From: Metridium senile
Lineage: Eukaryota; Cnidaria; Anthozoa; Actiniaria; Metridiidae
DNA length: 64,000 nt
Assembly (NCBI GenBank): GCA_949775045.1
Contig: OX459097.1
Span: 10,775,619-10,839,618, forward strand
Direction of reading: 5' to 3'
This document shows, piece by piece, positions 1 to 13,565 of the stretch. The stretch's first letter is position 1, and each line of letters begins with the position of its first letter. The position numbers and the translations under genes were made by a program. The notes beneath the pieces are model-generated. The model was not told where the DNA came from and ran no database searches. It saw nothing but the letters and a program-made list of their open reading frames with translations.

Positions 1-187
1 AATTTGTCCAACTTGCTCACGAAATATTGCCAAATAGCATGAAAAATGGATAGAACATGAATGAACTAGTGCATGCTGGTATGAGAAATGCACTACTTAT
101 CACGTGAATATAACTATAGCAACGAAATTGCACGTGCCTTACTATGGCAACGAGATCGAATTGCACGTGCCTTTTGTATAGTAGCCA

Positions 188-608
188 AGGAAATAGTTAA
201 TACACACACAAAAAAACAAGCTAACTAACTAACAAACAAACAGACCATCAAACAAACAAACGAACGACCAAACAAACAAGCTAACTAACTAACAAACTAA
301 CAGACCATCAAACAAACAAACGAACGATCAAACAAAAGAACAACAAACGGCTCAAACAAACGATAAACAAGACAACAACAAACAAATCAACAAACAAACA
401 AACAAGCAAGCAAAAAAAAAAAAACAAGCTAACAAACAAACAAGCAAACAAACAAACAAGCTAACAAACAAACAAGCAAGCAAACAAACAAACAAGCTAA
501 CAAACAAACAAGCAAGCAAAAAAACAAGCTAACAAACAAACAAGCAAACAAACAAACAAACAAGCTAACAAATAAACAAGCAAACAAACAAATAAACAAG
601 CAAAGGTG
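188..608. repeat. AAAC-rich simple repeat and minisatellite
   Basis: Runs of aaac and aaacaagctaac units fill the stretch. A longer unit containing cagaccatcaaac occurs twice, at about 241 and 301. The apparent minus-strand peptide of repeated LFVCLFACL type is simply translated repeat. Confidence 0.9.
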
Positions 609-630
609 CAAGCAAGGGTTAATAATCGTT

Positions 631-1001
631 TTAGTATAAATACAAAGGTGATTATTTCAAAAAAGGAAACAGCATTGAAAGTGACAATATTTTATTTTTT
701 AAAAGCGCGACCGTCACGCGATGCCGTAAAACTGTAAACATTGTCTCGCATAATGACAAAAAAAACCTGAAAATTTACTACGATACCTTTTTAAAAATAG
801 CTTGACACCAAACTTTGTAGCTTCTTTAGTCGATTTTGGGACAGCATTTTCTTTAAAGTTTTCATTTTCATCTTCGCTAACAGTGACAAAACGACTACTG
901 GCAACCATTTTGTCCGAAAAGGTGATTATCGGCTGATAATCCGAGATAGCAAACCAATCAGAGCGCGCGATTTTGTATAATCACCTTTGTATTTATACTA
1001 A
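631..1001. mobile_element. Short inverted-repeat element with captured coding fragment
   Basis: The left end (631-655) and right end (977-1001) are perfect 25-base inverted repeats beginning ttagtataaatac. The enclosed 371 bases hold a minus-strand open frame of 64 codons (714-908). Its middle contains the string ATKFGVKLF, which I associate from memory with the N-terminal part of Crypton/QRICH1/KIAA1958-type DUF3504 proteins. The frame is far too short for a recombinase, so this is a non-autonomous element carrying a fragment. A CCAAT-like stretch (accaatcagagcg) lies between the ATG and the right end. Confidence 0.7.
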
Positions 1002-1097
1002 TATTATTATTATTAATTGTTGTTATTTAATATTATTAATTGTTATTATTATTATTGATATTGTGATTATTATAATTAATATTGTTATTGATTTTAG

Positions 1098-5415
<4,318 letters not shown>

Positions 5416-6052
5416 TTCAATGCAGCACACAAGCTGGTTGCTCCAGCTAGCGTTTTAGATCAAGCGTTTCCGTTGTGAATACCTATTTCAAAAATGGATG
5501 TCGGAGTAACCAGCGAATGGCGAATCACGATTGCACGACCGAAAGAAACTGTGGATGTTAATATTGAATAATATGCTTATGCACAATGACCGCCCCATTT
5601 AGTGAAGAAGATGTTTTAATATGAAACTATGCGTAGCAATCCTGAAAAACAAAACAACCATATATATATATCCACAATCCCTTTCGGTCGTGCAATCTCC
5701 ATTCACTCCGTTCACTCATTCTCGCCCCAGACTCTTCTCAGAACAAAGAGTAGGATCTGAGTCTGAGAATGTCCGATAACCGTTTTCGAAACAGGTGATT
5801 ACAGCCAGATCAAACTTCTAGGATTTATCTTTCAATTTAGTGTGATCAAATTAACTTTTCAATAATCTATCGATGATATTCAGTAATAATGGCATCAAAT
5901 CTATGACAAAATAATTGTTTGTTTCACAAATGTCGTAGGTTTGCACCGAGACGTCTTGATTGCCTGCTTTTTATAGTTCTAGAGCGCTCGCACCAATTGC
6001 ACTATCGCTGATATTGCACTCACAATAACGACCATAATGGACATTCAATAGT
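5416..6052. other. 3' flank of the receptor gene
   Basis: Probable 3' untranslated region and downstream DNA. I see no coding exon on either strand and no clear nearby AATAAA. Confidence 0.6.
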
Positions 6053-6266
6053 TCCCCTTCACAGCTCCTTGCGCCATCTTGAAAGGTAGCCGGCCTTTGC
6101 ATTAATATTGAAGCAAGACCAACGTTGAGCTTGAGATGATAGAGACACGTGAATAATTGTCAGGCAAGGTATTAAAAGATCTCTTTCATTGCAAGCTCAA
6201 CGTTGAGCTTGCTTCGACGCAAAGGCCCGGCAACCTTTTGAGATGGCGCAGGGAACCGTGAAGAGG
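6053..6266. mobile_element. Palindromic MITE, GCGCCATCTTGAAAGG family, copy 1
   Basis: The left half (cccttcacagctcc...gcgccatcttgaaagg) is mirrored by the right half (gagatggcgcagggaaccgtgaag). The whole 214-base element can fold on itself. The same family recurs at 10850-11036, 37381-37776 and as a fragment near 58039-58102. The arms contain an AAGATGGCG-like core, also the core of YY1 sites. Confidence 0.85.
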
Positions 6267-7485
6267 AATATTCAAGTTAATTAGATTAAAGAAATAGAAA
6301 ACGCGCGCACGCTGTTTGTAGTTACAAAGTAGGCGGGGATTCTCAGAACAAAACATTGTTAAGAGTGTTAACGGAAAGCAGTTTGTTTCTTAAAACTTGT
6401 CAAGTGTTTTGACAATCCCCGAGTGCTTTATAACTGGACACAGAACAGCAAGCAAGTTTTCTATGTCTTATAATAATACAAATTGACATTTTGCCTCAAC
6501 CAATCAGAATGCGTGGTTTCTAATTGTTGTTTTCTACTTTAATAATCGATAATTTCACAATATCTAGCCAGCATAATGAAAATAAAATTGCGGATGCAAC
6601 TCAGGCTACGTAACATCTATTAATCCATAACATCTAATATTATAATTGAGATATTAATCATTTTTAAAATACCACTGAATAACTGTTATCTATTTAACGA
6701 ATAACGATATATTTAATACTAACTATAAAATAACTACTAATCTACTAATCATTAGTTAATCAACTAATAGCTAATTATAATAAATTAACACCTTGTGCAA
6801 GGACGCCATTAGCCTGCGTAGCCTGGCGGCTCTGGGGGAAAGGGGGAGGCGGAAAGGGGGAGGGGAGGGAAGAGGAGAGGGAAGTTGAACATGCACACTA
6901 AATATATCTATTAATCATAAATTAATCAATTAATAGCTAATTATAATAAATTAACATAATGTGCATGGACGCCATTTTCCAGGACAAAGCATGACGGGAA
7001 ATTGAGCCCTTGCAAAATCTTATGCCTGCTAAAATATAATTCACAAATTAAATTGTTATGGTTTTATTTATCTGTTGATAAAATGCTTGCAAAGTAAACA
7101 GCAAAATTAATTTTAGGATTTATTTTAGCGGGCATAAACAAGTGGAAGTAATCAGTTTCCCATGATGCTTTGTTGTAGAAAATGGCGTTCGCGCACATTG
7201 CCTATTAAACTAATTGTAATGAAAATATATAGTCATTTATTAATCATTAAAAAATAATATTAATCTAATAAATTAACATTTAGCTAGAGCACTTATACAA
7301 TTATTTGATACTATTACGTTATTTTTATCCAAACTCAAAACTTTCTTTTTTCTAATATTTATTTGATTTGTGTAAGAGCATTGAGCTTACTATACTGTGC
7401 TCCTAAAACCTTGTATTATTATTATTATTTGAACAATTCACCAACACATATATATACTAACCATGTACTCAATAACATTAAATTA
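6267..7485. other. AT-rich intergenic DNA
   Basis: Contains repeated taattataataaattaaca blocks (near 6771 and 6941) and a purine-rich run at about 6831-6885. A degenerate inverted pair, ggacgccatt at about 6966 and aatggcgttcgcgca at about 7181, suggests an old element. No exon seen. Confidence 0.6.
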
Positions 7486-7487
7486 TA

Positions 7488-7778
7488 CACCTATTTCAAA
7501 AATCGTTGTCGCAGCCGAAGCTACAGTCCACACTCTGAAGCTTGCAAAGGATGTCGGTTATATAAACATAATTCTGATTTATTACACGTTTTTTTAAAGA
7601 AAAATATTTGTTTTACCATCTACCATTGCCACAACTTGTTATGGTCATATAACACAAACACGTTCAGCCAAAATATGTTATGAATGGATCTATAACATAA
7701 GAAGAAATACCGTCATCCTTTGAATGCTTCATAGTGTGGACCGTAAACTGATCGTGACAACGATTATTGCAATAGGTG
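7488..7778. mobile_element. TA-flanked MITE, CACCTATTTCA ends, core type A
   Basis: Begins cacctatttcaaaaatcg and ends with a decayed copy of the reverse complement (caataggtg), with TA on both sides (7486-7487, 7779-7780). The core has gccgaagctacagtccacac near the left and agtgtggaccgta near the right. A near twin lies at 40853-41081 and a decayed copy at about 54880-55185. Confidence 0.85.
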
Positions 7779-7791
7779 TATAATACTTTAT

Positions 7792-7903
7792 CCTAGTTCA
7801 AACGTTGGATTTCACATGTGCCGAGACTAATCAAATGAAAACCTGTTGTTTGAATTCATTTGCATTATATTAGTCACATGTGAGATGCGACGTTTGAACT
7901 AGG
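7792..7903. mobile_element. Short hairpin MITE
   Basis: The ends cctagttcaaacgt and acgtttgaactagg are inverted repeats that continue inward through cacatgtg. The 112-base unit lies immediately beside the preceding TA-flanked element. Confidence 0.75.
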
Positions 7904-7925
7904 CCTTATTTATATATCTAGGTAT

Positions 7926-8242
7926 GATCCACCGTATCAAAAACGATCGGCGAATCTTGTCGACACGACAATCGACAAAAAATCGAACGTCGTCGAAACA
8001 CTATCAGTACTGCAGTCGATTTAATCGGACGTTGTTGGGACAATATTTGATAAAATCGAAAGTTGTCGAAACAGTATCAGTGCTGCAGTCGATTTAATCG
8101 GACGTTGTCGGGACAATAGTTGATAAAATCGAAAGTTGTCGAAACTATCGAACGTTGTATTTTGATTCGGTCTAACCTCGCAGTAAAACCAAACTTTCTC
8201 GGCTGACGACTGCAGTTATACGTTTTTATGATACGGTGGATT
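7926..8242. mobile_element. MITE with internal tandem units
   Basis: The ends gatccaccgtatcaaaaac and gtttttatgatacggtgga are inverted repeats. Inside, a unit of roughly 70 bases containing ctgcagtcgatttaatcgga occurs about two and a half times. Confidence 0.75.
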
Positions 8243-8510
8243 AGCGTAGCAATACTAACATGCACGTAAAGAAAGCACTTGCAAACATTGTAAAAATACA
8301 GCCGTTTGTATCTACATTATTAGCACAAAAAATAGTGACCACCTAGCAAGGAGGATTGTGGGTAATTGTTTTAAGAAATCACGATCAAGTACTATTTATC
8401 AATTAAGGGCAATTACATACGGCCTGGAGTACCCAATATATCCCATAATCCATTTCACACATTAAAATTAGCTAGGTATACCATTATGTTTCAGACATTT
8501 GTAGAATAGG
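8243..8510. other. Intergenic DNA
   Basis: No exon, RNA gene or clear repeat was seen in this stretch. Confidence 0.5.
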
Positions 8511-8681
8511 CCTCTTTACTTTTGTATACAAATTGCCCATTTTAGACCACGTGCATTCTCTTGAGAATTGTTCTTTTATGATGAACGTGTTATAACATTT
8601 ACATGTGAAAGAATCAACTCCTAAGAGTAGCTTTACGTGATCTGAAATAGGTTAACAGACAAGGAAGGTAAAGAGGTCTAT
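8511..8681. mobile_element. MITE, CCTCTTTAC...GTAAAGAGG family, copy 1
   Basis: Both ends read cctctttac / gtaaagagg. The core (attgttcttttatgatgaacgtgttataac, then gaatcaactcctaagagtagc) recurs in reverse orientation at 37936-38107. Confidence 0.85.
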
Positions 8682-9307
8682 AATAGCCTCTTACACAGAT
8701 GTTCTTAAGGTCGTCACGCAACGCCTTGCTGCATGGAGAGTAAACCGTTGCGTGACAACCATAACATTGTCTGCGAAGGATGCTAGTAGAATCGCTGTAT
8801 AAATTAGAACGCATGAGATTTGTGAATATCTTGGTAGACTGAATCGATCTTCTGAGGACAGACACTTTCATTTTGGACAGAACTAGACGCACTTAGTGCG
8901 TTTACTCAATCTACGCCGGTCATAGAGTAGTTGTGGTTTACCTGTGGCATTACGTCATGTGTAATCTCGACACAACGATAGACCCATAGATAACAAGCAT
9001 TTCCAATGTGAACCCGATATTTCTATCCAAATCAAATTGTGGAAACAGTTAGTCTATAAACCACCTCTGTATAACATTCCAAATATGGGCATGTTTACAA
9101 ATAAGGAAGATCGAGCATTCAGTAACAAACTTCCTAATAAGGGAGTGTTCAAACATTTCTCGAGGTGTCTTAGCAAGATCAATAAAACAATTTCTTTTGC
9201 AATGTTTGCTATGTCTGACTTTATTCTACAATGGTGTACTGTTAAAACATTCTCTTTACAAACAACTACAGCTGTTTCTAAAAAGGTTGCATTGTAAATA
9301 CTGAATG
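8682..9307. other. Intergenic DNA
   Basis: Contains an inverted pair cgtcacgcaacg / cgttgcgtgac at about 8713-8756. The open frames here show no recognisable protein and no splice-consistent exon. Confidence 0.5.
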
Positions 9308-9421
9308 GTGCATTCCAAGACCGAAATGCATTACATCTATTCATCTTATGTAATTGTTGAAAGAATGACATAACATTTTGGATGCATATATAGTTTCAAC
9401 TACGTTTTAATTAAACAAAAC

Positions 9422-9458
9422 GACCAAGCTTTCGGATAAATTGTCCATCTTCAGGGTC
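9422..9458 (-). ncRNA. Hammerhead-ribozyme-like motif
   Basis: Read on the minus strand: stem I GACC, core CTGAAGA (fits CUGANGA), one extra T, a weak stem II opened by GGA and closed by TCC, then GAAA, GCTT, and stem I partner GGTC. Stem III is reduced to the self-complementary AGCT, as in hammerheads of Penelope-like retroelements that work as dimers. The cleavage triplet would be CUU. Stem II is weak, so activity is uncertain. Confidence 0.55.
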
Positions 9459-9520
9459 ACAATGTTTTGTTTAATTAAAACGTAAAAACTTATTTATTTA
9501 TTTTTTTTTTTTTCCACTTT

Positions 9521-9559
9521 ATCTTCTGATGATGTCGGCGTCCGACGAAAGCTCAAGAT
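9521..9559 (+). ncRNA. Hammerhead-ribozyme-like motif
   Basis: Stem I ATCTT (9521-9525) pairs perfectly with AAGAT (9555-9559). The core CTGATGA is at 9526-9532. Stem II GTCGG/CCGAC (9534-9538, 9542-9546) is perfect with a three-base loop. GAAA is at 9547-9550, followed by GCTC with the cleavage triplet CUC. Stem III is only the palindrome AGCT, suggesting dimeric folding. One unpaired T (9533) separates the core from stem II, the same position as in the minus-strand motif nearby. This layout is known from Penelope-like elements. Confidence 0.65.
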
Positions 9560-9725
9560 CAGTAGTACATGGCCTCAAACCTACTCTCATAATTAATTTA
9601 CTATATTTCTAGTGTACATGTTTACTCAACAGAAGACAGTTCAATAGAGAAAACAGATAGACATATTTTGTACTTCTATTTCAAGTTTAACAAACCAACA
9701 ATGCATTTCGGTCTTGGAATGTACT

Positions 9726-10849
9726 ACTCACATTTCAACCTTTTTTGAAACGGCTGTATACTAATACACTGACAGTATTGCAATTTGATGTCACGTGATT
9801 TTGTATGTAAAATGTTACGTGAATTGATAATGTAATGTATGTGATATTAGATCTATGTGGTGTGGTGTGATGTATGTATTTTAATATATTGTTGTGATTT
9901 AATGTAATGTAATGCGATGTAATGTCGTGTGAATTGATGTGATTTAACGTAATACCATGTATAATGTATTCATAGCATCTCAATACGCTTTACAATCAAA
10001 TATCACGTCCGTACTCTACAAATCAACTAATAACCATTCAAATTTACCACTATTAACATCCCTTTTATTCTGTACAACCAACAATCCTGATACAATTGCT
10101 ACAATATATATTCCTACTTTTTACAAATATCTTGTTTATATGTTAGTAAGGCCAATATAGCCACGTCGACTGTTTTTTTTAAGGAGGGTGAGAACCGGAC
10201 GTTCCCCATCGTTAAAAATAAAATCATCGTTATTACTATCATTATCATCTGCATAACTATCTTTTTCGTTATTTTCAAGATCACCATGAAAATTACCTTT
10301 CCCTCTCATGGGATCCCTTTGTCATTTGACCGTGGGGGAATTGGTCCCCGGCAAGAAATGTGGGGCCTCAGTCCCTCCCGGTCACTCGAGACAGGAAGCC
10401 CATTATAAGAAAAAAGAAAACAGACTGGAGTAGTTACATGAAAATCATCATTATTTATATGCAAGGCTAATTATTAAACTTCCTCTAAAAAATTCAGCCT
10501 AGCGGGCCAAACGCCAAGCGATGAAAATGGCGTGACTTTTGTAGTGCATATTGTTTATTTGTGAACCTTTGTAGCATTGTTTGTAGCCTCGCTGAGCACG
10601 GGCACAGATTAATGCTACTCGCGCATGCAACAAATAAACAATATACCCTCCAAAAGTCATGTTATTGACCTAATAACTTTACTGTGATCATCATGATCAT
10701 TACTATTATCATCATTATCATTATTATTATCATCATTATCATCATCAATGTGCATCAGCACCATTCTTAACATCATTAATAAATTCAACATTATCGTTGT
10801 TATCAATCTATTAAAAATCTACAATAGCATTTTTAAAGATTCCAATATT
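9726..10849. other. Intergenic, AT-rich
   Basis: A (taatg)-type degenerate repeat occupies about 9820-9965 and a (TTATCA)-type stretch about 10695-10750. A second inverted pair (cgtgacttttgtagtgcatattgtttatttg near 10530 and its mirror near 10625-10665) marks another small element. No exon seen. Confidence 0.55.
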
Positions 10850-11036
10850 CCCCTTCACAGTTCCCTGCGCCATCTTGAAAGGTAGCCGGGCCTTTGCAGA
10901 CGAACGTTCAGCTTGCAATGATAGAGACACCTGAATGATTGTCGCACAAGGTGTTAAAAGGTCTCAAGCTCAACGTTTGTCTCGCTTCGATGCAAAGGCC
11001 TGGCTTCCTTTCAAATTGGCGCAGGGAACTATGAAT
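10850..11036. mobile_element. Palindromic MITE, GCGCCATCTTGAAAGG family, copy 2
   Basis: Same ends and layout as 6053-6266: cccttcacagttccctgcgc at the left and aaattggcgcagggaact at the right, with the shared ctcaacgtttgtctcgcttc block. Confidence 0.85.
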
Positions 11037-11204
11037 GGGACTAATAGTTATTTCAATGAAAATGGTTTGTAAAATTCCTAAAAACGGTGTTCACACGTGG
11101 AGAGAAATAATCCAACTTTGTTCAAAAAGACTGCTGTGCGTTGTCTTGTTTGTGGCTAATTTACCACCTCATGCTCTATAAAACGTCTAGTTCAGTTATT
11201 AACG

Positions 11205-11540
11205 CTTCGGGATTATACAATACTTCCGGTCAAATACATCAATTCCGGCTTGCCAAAACACTTTGCCAACACTTCCGGTTTTGTACATCACTTCCGGGTT
11301 TGAGCAACTATTCCGGCTTTGAGCAACACTTCCGGCTCCGAGTTTCACTTCCGGAATTGTGCATCACTTTGGATTTGAACAGAACGTCTGGATTTGAGCA
11401 TAACTGCCAGATTTGAGCACCATTTCTGGTTTTGAGGATCACTTCCGGGTTTGTGCATCACTTCCGGTTTTGAGCATCACTTCCGGTTTTGAGCATTACT
11501 TCGGTTTTGAGCATTACTTCGGTTTTGAGTATTACTTCCG
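11205..11540. repeat. Minisatellite of ~18-bp units
   Basis: Around 18 units built on cacttccggttttgagcat, with drifting sequence at the left end. The array starts only about 40 bases beyond the predicted polyadenylation signal of the zinc-finger gene (reading its strand). Confidence 0.9.
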
Positions 11541-11576
11541 AGTAAGTTACTTTAAGGCTGACAAAGGTATAAAGCA

Positions 11577-11582
11577 TTTATT
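11577..11582 (-). terminator. Polyadenylation signal AATAAA
   Basis: On the minus strand AATAAA begins about 20 bases after the stop codon of the zinc-finger gene. This would make an unusually short 3' untranslated region. Confidence 0.5.
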
Positions 11583-11602
11583 TATCATCAGTTTTTATCT
11601 TA

Positions 11603-13418
11603 CTATTTCCCTTGGGTGCTAGCACTTGGACTACCAGTAGTTGGTTGGCTGTCTCCTCCTTCACTACCCTTCGCGTCTCGGCTTCCTTCAACCTTGTCCG
11701 TAGCAGTTGTTTTTTCAGGTGTAGTTAAGTCACTTGGTGCAGCATTCACTGTTTCCAAGGCAACAGAGCCTACTCTCTTGTTAAGCTGTTCCAAGGCAGA
11801 AAGATGTTTTGATTGGACGGTCTTAGGGCCAAGGATTCCGACTTTGGCGGAGAGCTTCTTTAAGGCTGAGATAGCCTGGGAACCGGTCTCTTGTTCTTTG
11901 TCTTTACTGGCTTCTCCAGTACTCGTAACTAAAGATATTGTAAAAAATATTAATTATAATAATGTTTGTAAAGATAGGTAATATAATGAAATGTGTAACA
12001 TGTTAACTCGTAACGTCAGTACAGTTAAATCAACAATATTTTTTACGGTGTTACAATTCCATTTTATACCAAACACCGACCCAGCCTATACTAGTTTACT
12101 CGCTAGTTTTCATTTAGTAAAGTTAAGTTAACATTTTTTACGGTGTTATAAATTTCATTATAGAGAAGATTTCGTATGACTGTGAAAAGTTCAGTGCCGT
12201 GTGCGTGCCTTGCCGCGACCGTGATGTTTCTGAAATTTTGAATGTGCCTTACCGTGCCTTGACCGCGTTCGTGTCGTGAGCTTTTCATAGTCATACGAGA
12301 TCTGCTCTATTACCTATCGTATACATCAAACACAGACGTAGCTTATAGATACTAGTTTAATCGCTAGTTTCCATTTGTAAAGATAGGGTAACTTGTAAAT
12401 TTAACCGTATATAGGATGATAATGATCATGATAGCGATGGCTGTAATCTTTTTGATGATTATGGTAGTCTTAAAGAAAATATTTAATGGCAGTGGTGGTG
12501 ATGATAATGATAATGATCATGATGACGATGACTGTAATATTTTTGATGATTATGGTAGTCTTAAAGAAAATATTTAATGGCAGTGGTGGTGATGATAACG
12601 ATGACTGTAATACTTTTGATTATGGTAGTCTAGAAGAGAATACTTAATGTCAGTGGTGGTGATGATGATAACGATGACAGATAATGATGCTGATGACAAT
12701 AATCTATAAGAATGATGATAACAGCAATGATGATAATGATGATGATCACGATGACGATGACTGTAATCTTTTTTTATGATTGTGGTAGTCTTAAAGAGAA
12801 TATTTTATATCAGTGGTGGTGATGATAACGATGTCAGATAATGATACTGATGACAATAATCTATAAGAATGGTGATAACAGCAATGATGATAATGATGAT
12901 GATAACAATGACTGTAATATTTTTTGATGATGGTAGTCTTGAAGAGAAAATTTTATATCAGTGGTGGTGATGATAATGATGACAGATAATGATGCTGATG
13001 ACAATAATCTATAAGAATGGTGATAACAGCAATGATGATAATGATTATGATAACGATGACTAATATTTTTTGATGATTATGGTAGTCTTAAAGAGAATAC
13101 TTAATGGCTGTGGTGGTGATGATGATTACTGATAATGATGACCATAAAGATACATGTATCTTATGTTAACGACGACAGTGATGATGATGATGGCGGCAAT
13201 GTTGAGAAAGGTGTTAACAATGATGACATGATGATGATCATGATGACAATGGAGAATGTATCAATGTTGATGATGATAATGATGATGATGATGACCAAGA
13301 TAATGACCATGATGACAATGAAGATGGTAACCATGACGATGATGATGGTGATGATGATGATGATGATGATGATGACCAAGATAATGACCATGATGACAAT
13401 GGAGATGGTAACCATGAC

Positions 13419-13472
<54 letters not shown>

Positions 13473-13526
13473 GATGAAGATGACCAAGATAATGACCATG
13501 ATGACAATGGAGATGGTAACCATGAC

Positions 13527-13565
<39 letters not shown>

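Larger units (their letters stand above)
1..1097. other. 5' flank or intron upstream of the first visible receptor exon
   Basis: No exon is recognisable here. A direct repeat of about 37 bases, built on an attgcacgtgcctt core, occurs at about 125-175. The rest is the simple-sequence block and the inverted-repeat element listed separately. The signal peptide and first residues of the receptor at 1098-5415 must lie upstream of the window or be hidden in this stretch. Confidence 0.6.
9308..9725. mobile_element. Inverted-repeat unit enclosing two hammerhead-like motifs
   Basis: The outer ends gtgcattccaagaccgaaat (9308-) and atttcggtcttggaat (to about 9722) are inverted repeats. Related ends bound the stretch 18828-18947. 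A second inner inverted repeat (ttaattaaacaaaac at about 9409 and gttttgtttaattaa near 9464) surrounds the minus-strand hammerhead-like motif; the plus-strand motif lies 62 bases further on. Confidence 0.55.

Noticed and set aside
8614..8892. A 92-codon minus-strand frame
   Set aside because: A third of it is MITE sequence (8511-8681) and the composition is not protein-like.
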